Source: Spongospora subterranea f. sp. subterranea (lineage: Eukaryota; Endomyxa: Phytomyxea; Phytomyxea; Plasmodiophorida). Taken from it: a stretch of 46,571 nucleotides of DNA. The notes under the pieces were generated by a model. That model was not told the DNA's origin. It saw only the letters and a program-made list of their open reading frames with translations, and did not search any database. Both the position numbers and the translations under genes were made by a program. The stretch is taken from positions 1 to 46,571 of the forward strand of contig JAUGWO010000339.1 in NCBI GenBank assembly GCA_049724395.1, in the 5' to 3' direction. Numbering within the stretch: position 1 is the stretch's first letter; every line of letters starts with the position of its first letter. Of the stretch, positions 7,990 through 17,508 are shown piece by piece.

Positions 7990-9768
7990 AGTAACGCTGA
8001 AATTGTCTCTGATGAAGATCTGGATCAGATGTATGAGATTGAGCCAGCAGTGCCTCCCAATGAATACGTCAACCCCTGTCAGGAAGCAGTTGTGCTTAAA
8101 TGGATAGAAGGGGCTCGTCTTGCTCGCTCAGCATATACCGGGAAGAGCAGGGCCTCCTTATTTAGACATCAGAAAGCAATGAGGGAGAGGGAGGAGACGA
8201 TGATGGGATGTAAAACCCTTTCTTCGTACTTTGAACCGAAAGTTGAGAGCGTTTTCCAAAATTGTTTACCTGAACTTCAGATAAACAGCTTCCGCCAAAA
8301 TCTTGACAATGCTTTATTGTCTTTGGTTTCTAAGACGCAAATTCGCTCAAATCAGCGTCTTGAAAAGAGGAATCAAGACATCTCAAAGTTTGATTACTTA
8401 AGGTTCATGGCTGTCGAACGCTTTCTTTTGAAGTTGCAAGAAGATGACAATTGCCGAATGTCTGCTTCCATCGAGATTGCAAGCCAGCTTTTTCCAGGCT
8501 CTGGACAACAGTGGAAAGCAAGGAGCGTGCGTCAATGGCCATCGTATTATTTAACCCATCTCGAACTTCCACAATATTGTCAAGGAGCTCATCGAAAGAT
8601 ATCAAGTCTAATTGATTCTGAAGATGTTAAGCGACATTGTCTATTGTGGTTGCGGTCTGTAGATGCCAATTTAGTGACTGGGAAATCTTTTTCACTGTGG
8701 GTCGGCTCAGATCTTCACCGTAAGTTAGATCTGCTTAATGTGATCAACATATCAAACCGAACTGCTGTTCGGTGGTTACACGCTATGGACTTTGTTCATT
8801 GTGATCAAAAGCAAGGAACGTATGTTGATGGTCATGAACGCATTGACGTCGTCCGATATCGCACGGGATTCCTCGCGGCAATGGAGGAATATCAGACGCG
8901 GATGTATTGTTACGTCGGTGATGATTGTGAAACTGTGATTCGTCCTGACCTCGAAGACGGAGTTCGCCCTCTTATTCTTGTTCCCCAGGATGAATCTTGC
9001 TTCGCTTCCAACGAAGGAAAGAAGACCGTGTGGATGCGCAAGGATCAAAGCATCCTTCGTCCAAAAAACGCGGGTAGGAGTCTCATGTCATCTTAATTCC
9101 TGTGTGAATGTCATGGCCGCCTTTGTCTATCGCCAGACCAGCAGATACTGTATCCTCAAGTTCCAAAGGAAGCGGGAGTGTTGATTAAGCCTGGATGCAA
9201 CGGAGATGGATTTTGGGATAATTCGGACTTGGTTGCTCAGATTTCCGACCGCGTCATCCCCATCTTCAAAATTCAACATCCCAAATGTGACGCATTGATG
9301 TGTTTTGACCATTCGATGAACCATCTTGCCAAAGTCCCTGATGCAGTGGTGGCGAAACGATTGAATCTGGGTGATGGCGGAAAGAATGTCTCCAATATGC
9401 GATGTGGCTGGTTTATGCATCAAGGAGAAAGAGTTTCATAAACGATGCAGACAGGAGAATACGAGCCTAAAGGAATCAGGACTCTACTGAAGGAACGAGG
9501 CTTGTGGCCCATCGAAGGGCTCAGAGTAAACGATGCAGGGAAATTGTTGTCTGAGCAACCGGATTTCATAGAATAGAAAGGATGGTTGGAAGAGGTGGTA
9601 ACGACTGAGCCGGGCTTCCTAATCAATTATTTCCCCAAGTTCCATTGTGAGTTTGATCACACTGAGATGTTTTGGGGCGCTTGTAAAAGATATACCCGGG
9701 AGAATTGCAATTATACCTGGCCCAGATTGCTCGATACGGTTCCCAAAGCCTTAAATTCGGTATATTAA
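7990..9768 (+). pseudogene. DDE transposase, Tc1/mariner-like copy 2, near full length
   Basis: Coding is visible from about 7990 (NAEIVSDEDLDQ). An uninterrupted 355-codon frame runs 8029-9096. It holds an N-terminal DNA-binding half, RTAVRWLHAMDFVHCD, GTYVDGHERIDVVRYR, then LVPQDESCFASNEGK with the first catalytic Asp, and LRPKNAGRSLMSS. After a stop and frame change near 9100 it continues with IKPGCNGDGFWDNSDLV, IFKIQHPKCDALMCFDHSMN (second Asp), LNLGDGGKNV, TLLKERGLWPIEGL and [19 protein letters not shown] (Glu). It ends at NSVY; the last 60 or so residues seen in copy 1 (RRHARKCFRYMDAY...) are missing, just before the OTU element begins. An extra in-frame stop lies near 9575. Confidence 0.85.
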
Positions 9769-9787
9769 CAACATTGTTGAGGATTCA

Positions 9788-9814
9788 TTACCGTAGATGA
9801 CAATATTATCCATC
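9788..9814 (+). repeat. Left TIR of the OTU element
   Basis: 27 bp starting TTACCGTAGATGACAATATT; the exact reverse complement of 11656-11682. Confidence 0.9.
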
Positions 9815-9912
9815 CACATTTAGGTCCGTAGATGGATGCTAATAATGTCACGGCATATACACTTTTTTTATTCGTGCGGTAAAAATGGAAAAAATTTTGT
9901 CATAAACAATCT

Positions 9913-10170
9913 GAAAAATTGAGTAATTTTGTCATGCCACCTGGAAAAATCTCCGTTTTTGCTCATCGCACTTTTTCACGCACTTTGTTGAAACAAAAAT
10001 CGTTTGAAAAATTGAGTAATTTTGTCATGCCACCTGGAAAAATCTCCGTTTTTGCTCATCGCACTTTTTCACGCACTTTGTTGAAACAAAAATCGTTTGA
10101 AAAATTGAGTAATTTCGTCATGCCACCTGGAATAATCTCCGTTTTTGCTCGTCGCACTTTTTCACGCACT
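9913..10170 (+). repeat. 93-bp tandem repeats in the left subterminal region
   Basis: Copies begin at 9913, 10006 and 10099, each starting GAAAAATTGAGTAATTT(T/C)GTC and running through ATCTCCGTTTTTGCTC. The third copy is partial. Because 93 is a multiple of three, the + frame 9919-10260 stays open through the array; I take that as a shadow. The ATTTTGTCAT words inside match those near the right TIR. Confidence 0.9.
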
Positions 10171-10243
10171 TTTGACGGCAAGAAAAATATCGTCGCATTC
10201 TGCGGGAACCCACTACCGAATTCATATCTGTCTCTCGAACCTC

Positions 10244-11237
10244 ATGTCCTATGTTTATGAGTTTCGCTCGAGTACCGGGACAGACGTGTACCCCGTTATT
10301 TTGAGGTTTTCTGATGTTGCAGGGGACGGTGCCTGCTTCTACCATGCATTGGCGAAACACCCTTCAGTCCCTTTTGCCAACGGACTTGCGTTGAAGGAAC
10401 ATATGTTTCGCGAAGTTTTGAGGGAAGAGGTTCGATTTCACCCCTTAAGTAAATACAGTGATTGGGCACAAAATGCGAAGGATTACGCAAACACGCACCT
10501 TGGGGATCCAAAGAAGTATGCGGATGAAACAACGCCGTTTTTTGTCACTGCTGTCCTCGGCATCGATGTCATAACCATAAATGTGTTAGGTGGATTCATC
10601 TCTAAAAATTATCGAAGCATGCGATTTACTAATTCTGTTTTCAGATTTGTAATGGGATTATTTCCAAATAGAACCATAGGATTGACGGTGGACCGATGCC
10701 GTCAGCATTATGGCACAGAGATTGACAGTTTTGTTGATACCTTGAACAAAGACGAGAGTATTCCGGGCAAGATCGTCTTAGGGTACATTGGAGAAGGACT
10801 TACACCAATTTTGCAGGTTTTTTTTGTGAGGTTGAGATTGGAGTTTATTTCAACTTTTTACAGGTACCTGATGTGTGTATCAATCGCGCTTTGAAACAGC
10901 GTATCCAAAGTAAATATTATTTATTAAGAAACGATAAAGCGCCACAATTTCGCCCAGGTAAACGACATAATCAAAAATTACGTTTTCAAAATATTTATTT
11001 GCTGTAGGTGAAAAGTTTCATGTAACTCGTGATGACATGATCGGTATAATAGAGTCGGTCATCAACGAGATCAATTTCGAGAATCGCCAATCGAAGTGGA
11101 TAGCGAACGCATTTGTCAAATGTGGGCAAGACCCGTGGAGCGTTTCACTCGCAGAGTTCCGACGCCATTTGGATGACCTTGCTACGAACAGTTTGTACGC
11201 GGCAATGCTCAAACACCAGCAGGCTCTGAAGTTGTAA
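10244..11237 (+). CDS. OTU-like cysteine protease, three exons, intact
   Basis: Exons are 10244-10816, 10864-10957 and 11008-11237. The introns (47 and 50 nt) begin GT, end CAG and TAG, and together restore one 298-codon frame. ATG 10244 is chosen because upstream in-frame codons fall in the 93-bp repeats. Residues 27-36 read GDGACFYHAL, the OTU catalytic-Cys motif (Cys31). ADETTPFFVTAVLGIDVITI follows, as in the OTU middle strand region. A C-terminal His box is not obvious, so activity is uncertain. The third exon ends AFVKCGQDPWS...FRRHLDDLATNSLYAAMLKH, which resembles C-terminal tails of some DDE transposases. OTU enzymes cleave ubiquitin linkages, and such domains are known passengers of eukaryotic transposons. 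Proposed role here: protecting or processing transposon proteins (inference). Confidence 0.65.
10817..10863 (+). other. Intron 1 of the OTU gene
   Basis: 47 nt, GTTTTTTTTGTGAGG...CTTTTTACAG. It is phase 0: it ends the codon CAG and resumes at GTA CCT GAT. Confidence 0.75.
10958..11007 (+). other. Intron 2 of the OTU gene
   Basis: 50 nt, GTAAACGAC...TTTGCTGTAG. It splits a Gly codon; the downstream frame runs 75 codons to a stop at 11237. Confidence 0.8.
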
Positions 11238-11655
11238 ATACAACCAATAAACAAAGCTACATGGAATATTGTCCGCATTTGACAACTCATTCGCTATTTC
11301 ACTAAAGCTCTGAACGTCTAAAGTAATCACTGATGAGTCAGTGATGAAGATTGACGACACACCTGACCAAAGCACAAGTATGTTTAGTATATACAGATCA
11401 TGTGGTATTGTTCCAGGACGATGTCGATGGAGGTACCAGTAGAGCGCGGAAGGTAAATACATGTACAGTACATACCATCCGAACATCAAAAAGAGGGTTG
11501 CGCCGCTCGGACATTTCCTCACTGTCAGGTCGCCAAATGGATAAAATTTTGAATTTTGTCATTGCAAGGGCTCTCAGATGGGATAATTCTGTCACCAAAT
11601 CTCTAGAAAATGGCACTAATTTTGTCATTTCCACGGAGTTTTGCGAATTTTGTCA

Positions 11656-11682
11656 GATGGATAATATTGTCATCTACGGTAA
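11656..11682 (-). repeat. Right TIR of the OTU element
   Basis: 27 bp ending ATTGTCATCTACGGTAA; the exact reverse complement of 9788-9814. Confidence 0.9.
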
Positions 11683-11863
11683 CAAAGACTAGTACTGTCA
11701 TCAATGTACAGGTTTCGCTATCTGTAGTACCGCAGCGTTAGCGCGGACTAATTTTCGGATCACCTGATGCGTGAATCTCCGTTTGTCGCAATACAATCCT
11801 TTTTTTCCATCCTAGGGCCCGGAAAAACACTACATAGCGCTATTAGTAACCCCCTAGCCAATT

Positions 11864-12567
11864 GTGCACTCATCGGGCCTTTTACCTGATGAATATTTCT
11901 CAACTTTCAATCATCGCACGCCAGAATTGACGACATATTCTCGTTCGTCCATCATATCATTCGTTTCTTTATGGGACAAGTACACTACAGATGTCACCAG
12001 ATACAATGCTGCCAATGAAGCGCGTCAACTTCAATCGGCCCCACTTCGAGATGTAATTGAGTCATCTCTATTATATAATATTGTATGTCTACAGTTAGAA
12101 TTAGATGAAAGTCAACTAATTCTGTTACTGATGCTGTGCTTCTAAAACATTTTAAGGACAAGATCGGAACGCCAGTGGAAACATCGGCAGATTCTTCCCA
12201 ATTTTTGAAAAATTTTAAATTTACACATCATGATGATCCCGAGCAAGGTGTCCATGAGATTTTTGCGCAGTCGCGATCTATCATAGCCGATAGTGGTCTG
12301 ACAGAATTATTTTCCAAGCATGCACAACTAAAGAAAAAACAAATTATTGCAATAGCTGAAAAGTTGCACCCTACTGTGCTACGTGACGCAATAGTAAAAA
12401 GGCTTGCTTTCGACAAAATTGACTGTCGACAAAATATCTTCAAGTTCTACAAATCAGTTCTCGACTCTGTCAATAATTATAGAATATTTCATCCTTCCGT
12501 GCAACACTCGAGAGATTGTAATTAGGTTCCTACTCCATCTTCACACAACCAGACTCCGAGCTTCAGA
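11864..12567 (+). mobile_element. Ty3/gypsy element A, gag-like part (fossil)
   Basis: Plus-strand fragments read FVSLWDKYTTDVTRYNAANE, then LKHFKDKIG and a helical, Lys-rich region to about 12525. They resemble the gag N-terminus of a gypsy type that, from memory, occurs in chytrids and oomycetes. The element is broken, in at least two places. It is cut off at 12568 by a chromovirus LTR. Its protease, reverse transcriptase and RNase H parts are not visible in the window. The likely continuation is the integrase at 20098. Old. Confidence 0.45.
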
Positions 12568-12731
12568 TGTTATGGGACGAACAGATCCTCTGATATAATC
12601 ACGTGTGTATTAATACAGGCGAAGCAAAGAGTTGACAAGAATGACCAGCCAGAGGTCATTCTTGTCGGAAAACTGCGGCGGAACTGCGGCGAAGCCGCGA
12701 ATGTTAGGAATATATGGGAGTGTTCCTAACA
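12568..12731 (-). repeat. LTR-A (3' LTR of Gy1)
   Basis: 164 bp, TGTTATGGGACG...GTTCCTAACA on the plus strand. It contains two hairpins: GACAAGAATGACC facing GGTCATTCTTGTC, and TGTTAGGAA facing TTCCTAACA at the terminus. The same features are in LTR-B, C, D and F. Confidence 0.85.
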
Positions 12732-15700
12732 TCACCCCCTCCTTAAGCCAGGGCCCGGCTTGGACGGGTAATCCACATGAAACCGACGAATCGTTTCCTT
12801 TAAGGCCGGTGTGGAACCAAGGTTACGTGCGGGCTCCCACGATCGCTCTGACGGCGGATACCCTTCCCAATCGAGGAGATACTGCAACTGATTTCTATAC
12901 CAACGAGAGTCCAGTACCTCATTGACAATATATAATGGGTCCTTGTGGTCAGAGTCAAGGATAAGAGGCGGAGGTGGAGATTGAACGCGCTCTGGGATCT
13001 CGTTCTCCTTGTGTGGGGACAGTAGTGCAACATGGAATGCGTTGTGGAGCCGACTGTCATGTGATAGGGATAAACGGTAGGTCACTGGGTTGATCATCTC
13101 TGTAATGGAGTACGGCCCTAATCTTCGACTACTCAGCTTAGAACTAGGACGGCCAGATGAAATACCCTCCGATTTCAACCAAACCTTATCGCCAACCTTG
13201 TAGTTCGGGTGAGGTAGTCGTTTCTTATCAGCGAAATGTTTCATATCTCGAACCGCGCGTTGTAGTTCTGCCTTGAGGAACATCCGAACTTCATTAATGT
13301 GGTTTACTCGTTCATCAGCCGATGGAAGAGTCGCAACTGAACACGATGTGGCGTCGTCGAAACGGGGTGAGAACCATAGACCGCATAAAATGGCGTCATC
13401 TTTGTCGCCGAATGTTCTGCGTTATTGTAAGCGAATTCAGCAACTGGTAACAAATCCACCCAGTTGTTTTGTTGGAAATTAATGTAACAGCGTAAGTATT
13501 GTTCCAACACTTGATTTAGTCTTTCTGTCTGCCCATCCGTCTGGGGGTGTCGCGATCAGGACAGTTTGCGATCAATCTTGAAGCGAGCCAACAGGTGTTT
13601 CCAGAATTTCGAGACGAACTGGGGTCCGCGATCGGAAATGATCTCGTCGGGCAACCCATGTAATTTGAAAACATTCGTCAAGAGCAAATCGGCGAGACCT
13701 GCCCCATTTATCGATTCGGTGCAAGGAATAAAATGGCTCATTTTGGAGAAACGATCTACCACCACCAGGATAGAATCGTGCCCCCGAGACTTCGGCAATT
13801 TAACAATGAAGTCCATGGTAATCGAGCGCCAAATGTCCTCTGCGATCGGTAAAGGGCAGAGTAGACCGTGCGGTTGATGGCGACTGGACTTTGCTCTAGC
13901 ACATGTGTCACAGGAGATAACATACCTTTTAATATACTTGGACATTCCAGGCCACAAGTAGGTACGTCGTACTGAGTTAAGTGTCTTAGAAATACCGAAA
14001 TGACCACTCGCTGGGGCATCGTGACGTGCCTTCAATATGTCCAGTTTACAATCTTCTCCCACCACTACCAGCGATTTCTCTTTGTAGAGGATGCCGTTGT
14101 CGAGTCGAAAACTTGTCACAGGAAGCCTTGAAATGATATCCTGGACGAAGGTGTCCGACTGCTGGTTAAATTTGATACGCTCCTCGATCGATTGAGAAGG
14201 GTTAATCATCGTGGCACATAATGTAGCTGCAGGAGTAGGTAAGAGCTGATCCGGTTGAAGTATAGATCTTCGCTGCACCTTCCAGATAGGGTCGGTTGGT
14301 TGAATTTCGTATTCGGGACGCCGCGACAACGCATCTGGTTTTCCTGATTGACTACCAGGTCGGTGCACGATGACGAACGGATATTCAGCGAGCATTAATG
14401 ACCAACGAGCTTGTCGGCGACTGAGAGTCTTGGACGAGGTAAAATAAATCAAATTCTTGTGGTCGCTGTACACGATGATTTTGTGCTGTGCTCCTTCCAA
14501 AAAATGTCTCCACACTTGAAACGCTACCACGATCGCGAGTAGTTCTTTGTCATGGACATCGTAGTTCAATTCCGAAACTGTTAATTTTCTCGAATAGAAC
14601 GCAATAGGATGTAATTTACCGTCCATTTGCGGTTGCGAAATCACGGCGCCGAGGGCGAAGTCTGACGCATCGGTCTCAATAATGATAGGTAAGATAGGGT
14701 CAAAATGTTTCATAACAGGCGCTGTGGTGAACGCTCGTTTCAGGGTCACGAACGCGGACTCGGCCGCGGCCGACCAACCAAATGGTTGATCTTTTTTCGT
14801 CAGAGACGTCAAAAGTGAAGATATTTTGGCGAAATCTACGATGAACTCCCTGTAGAAATTAGCAAAGCCTAGGAAACTTTGGACGTCCTTGACTGTTGAA
14901 GGTGTCGCCCAATCGAGAATAGTCTCCACCTTACTTGGGTCCATCTTGATGCTGCTGTCGGTGACCAGATAACCGAGGAATTCGACTTCCTGAGCGTCGA
15001 ACACGCATTTTTCCAGTTTTGCAAATAAACCAGCTGAACGCAACTTGGAAAGTACTAATCGAACATTAACGTCGTGCTGCGGCGCGCTCTCCGAGTAGAT
15101 CAAAATGTCGTCGAGGTAAAAAACCACAAATTTGTCGAGGTATTCACGGAGGACGTCGTTCATCAACCTCTGAAAATAACCGGGAGCGTTCATTAGCCCA
15201 AACGGCATTACCGTATATTCGAAATTTCCATATTTGCAACACCATGCAGTCTTCCACTCGTCGCCGTCCTTGATTCGGAGTAGGTTGTAAGCGCCTCGTA
15301 GATCGATCTTCGTGAATATTTTGGCAGAAGACAGTTGGGCTAAAATATTTTGGATAGCAGGAATTGGATAAGGCTCCTTCTTGGTTATATTGTTGACATC
15401 GCGGTAGTCGACGCACAGTCGGAGGCTGTTGTCCTTCTTCTTTACAAAGAGTATTGGTGATCCCAACGGTGATTTGGAGTGGCGAATGAATCCTTTCTTG
15501 AGGTTGTCTTCGATGTACTGGCGCAAAACTTTTTGTTCGGTCTGGCCGAGTTTGTAGACCTTCCTGTATGGCAGCGGGCCAGTCTCCTCTTTAAAGTTGA
15601 TGGAGCAATCGTATGTGCGATGTGGGGGCAGTCGGTCAGCGTTTTTCTTCTCGAACACGTCCCGGAATTCGCCATACTTGTGGGGAAGTAAGGCTGCATT

Positions 15701-17159
15701 CGCTTTCGATGTCATTGTTGCCGAATATATATTGTGTTGCCATGGCCTATCGGTATACAGGTGGGCACTCTTGTCGGTAATAGGAAAACGTGGGGTGATT
15801 GTACGGGCCTTCCAATCAATCTGTGGGTTTAGTTCGTGAAGCCATGACATCCCCAGTATAATGGGATAGTAAGCCCGTTCAATGACATAAAGACTGGTCA
15901 ATGATTTGATGCCCGAGATCTCTAGTCGTAGTGGCGATGTTCGATGGGTAATAGAAGAGAGTCTGCGACCATCGATAACTTCAACAGATAACGGTCTAGG
16001 AAGTCGGACGAGAGGGATGCTGCTTCGTTCGGCAAATGTGGCGTCGATAAAAGCAGAGGACGCACCACTGTCGATTAAACAATGTAGTTGGGTGGACTGG
16101 GATTGGTGCCATGAGACCGTAATAAGGGAACTGAATAATGTCTCGCACGAGTTATCCATACATGACGATGCTAATCGGAGAGGTGGCTCAGCATTATAGG
16201 TCGAAGATGGTGATGTATTGGATGAAAAACGGTTTCGGTTCGCCAATAGGGGCAGGCTTACGGTAGGATGGCCAGCATCTCCACAATATCTGCACAAATT
16301 GTGTTCCCGGCGACGTGTTCGTTCCGACTCATCCAGTCGCGGGCGGCCGGTGGTTCTGAACGAATCGACCATCATGGAGTCTGACCCAGAATCGACCTCG
16401 GGGTGGCGCTGTGGGTGTACTTGCGACTGACCTCGACGCTCCTGGGCGCGTTCAAATAGGCGATCGCCGCATCTGATGGCCGTCATGATGAGGGCGAGCA
16501 AGTCGGCTGGCTCCGGGCACGTCAATAGCAAGTCTTTCACATCCTCGTTGAGGCCTTTTCGGAACTGGTGTAGCGTCGCAGCGCCGTCCCAACCTGCGTC
16601 GGTGACCAGCAGCTGAAACTCGCTGGCATACGTAGCGACTGGGCGGCGACCTTGGCGCAGCGCCTCCAATTGTCGTGCGGCTGTGACTGCTTTGTTCGGA
16701 TCCTCGAACCGTGCCCGAAACGCGTCAATGAATCTGACAAAATCCTGGAGCAACGGATCCCGTCGCTCGAAAATTGGTGAGAACCACAGCAAAGCGTTTC
16801 CTGTGAGAAGGTCCCCAACCAACATCACCTTGTCGGAATCCGTGGCGTATGTCCTGGGTTTACGGGTGATGACCATTGATATTTGGTTGATAAAACCTCG
16901 CAGGGTGGATCGGGAACCGTCGAAAGGATCTGGGAGGCGGACTTTGGGTTCTGGCAAGGTCAACCGCTGCTGGTAGTGTTGCGACAATTCCTGTAACTGC
17001 CGTTGGAACTGTTGCTGTTGCTGAGAGAGTGCCGCCTGTAATACCGCCTCGCCTGTAATACCGCCTGGACCTCTGGCGACAAAGGTTGAGGTGGTACCTG
17101 AAAACCTCGATGGTTGTGCGGGCTAGCTGGAACTGACTCCGATCGCTCGCGGCTAGACA

Positions 17160-17370
17160 TGCTGTGGGGCGAAGTGACTGTACGTAAACCGAGCAGGAGA
17201 GAAGTGACGGTACGAAAACCGAGAGGCGAGAAGTGACGGTACGTAAACCGAGAGGAGAGAAGTGACGGTACGTAAACCGAGAGGCGAGAAGTGACGGTAC
17301 GTAAACCGAGAGGCGAGAAGTGACGGTACGAAAACCGAGAGGCGAGAAGTGACGGTACGTAAACCGAGAA
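17160..17370. repeat. 29-bp tandem repeats in the Gy1 leader
   Basis: About seven copies of a unit around GAAGTGACGGTACGTAAACC lie between gag and the PBS. The same unit, inverted, forms the leader of element D at 29884-30025. Gy1b has an unrelated leader repeat in the same place. Confidence 0.85.
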
Positions 17371-17376
17371 GAGGGA

Positions 17377-17387
17377 ATTCTTGTCAA
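17377..17387 (-). promoter_or_regulatory. Primer-binding site of Gy1, complementary to its own LTR
   Basis: The minus-strand TTGACAAGAAT here is the exact complement of ATTCTTGTCAA within the LTR (plus positions 17409-17419 read TTGACAAGAAT). This matches a Tf1/sushi-type self-priming layout rather than a tRNA 3'-end PBS. Confidence 0.6.
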
Positions 17388-17390
17388 ACT

Positions 17391-17508
17391 GCAGGCGAAG
17401 CAAAAGAGTTGACAAGAATGACCAGCCAGAGGTCATTCTTGTCGGAAAACTGCGGCGGAACTGCGGCGAAGCCGCGAATGTTAGGAATATATGGGAGTGT
17501 TCCTAACA
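17391..17508 (-). repeat. LTR-B (shared LTR between Gy1 and Gy1b)
   Basis: 118 bp, nearly identical to the matching part of LTR-A. It serves as the 5' LTR of Gy1 and directly abuts the internal sequence of Gy1b on its other side. Confidence 0.8.

Larger units (their letters stand above)
9788..11682. mobile_element. 1.9-kb TIR element carrying an OTU-protease gene
   Basis: The ends are perfect 27-bp inverted repeats: 9788-9814 (TTACCGTAGATGACAATATT...) and 11656-11682. No transposase is visible inside. A three-exon gene with an OTU cysteine-protease motif fills the middle. Both subterminal regions are dense in TTTTGTCAT-like words, including a 93-bp tandem array on the left. No clear target duplication was found (GAGGATTCA versus CAAAGACTA). 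It looks like a non-autonomous DNA transposon, or one encoding an unrecognised enzyme. It directly abuts truncated Tc1-like copy 2. Confidence 0.7.
12568..17508 (-). mobile_element. Ty3/gypsy chromovirus Gy1 (fossil)
   Basis: Minus-oriented element with 3' LTR 12568-12731 and a 5' LTR remnant 17391-17508. Parts from 5' to 3' with rounded positions: PBS 17377-17387; leader of 29-bp repeats 17160-17370; gag 16990-16450; zinc knuckle about 16290; protease (LIDSGASSAFID) about 16070; reverse transcriptase (YLDDILIYS) 15500-14950; RNase H 14700-14280; integrase 14100-13150; chromodomain (YLLDWEGYPPSERSWEPA) about 12850; polypurine tract 12732-12746. Gag and pol share a single long frame, as in Tf1/sushi elements. 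It is broken in about two places and otherwise well kept. The two LTRs are nearly identical where both remain, so it is fairly young. Confidence 0.88.

Noticed and set aside
9919-10260. 113-codon + frame over the 93-bp repeats
   Set aside because: It stays open because 93 is divisible by three, is AT-rich, and overlaps the OTU gene start in another frame.
9779-11690. Clean target duplication for the OTU element
   Set aside because: The bases flanking both TIRs were compared for 8 to 9 bp and do not match, so none is claimed.
15479-16976. Many 60-100-codon + strand frames opposite Gy1
   Set aside because: They are antisense shadows of the long minus-strand gag-pol frame. The same set recurs opposite Gy1b.
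16860-17436. Repetitive minus-strand proteins (SRLSVYVPSL-like)
   Set aside because: They are translations of the chromovirus leader minisatellite, not genes. The same applies to 29777-30061.
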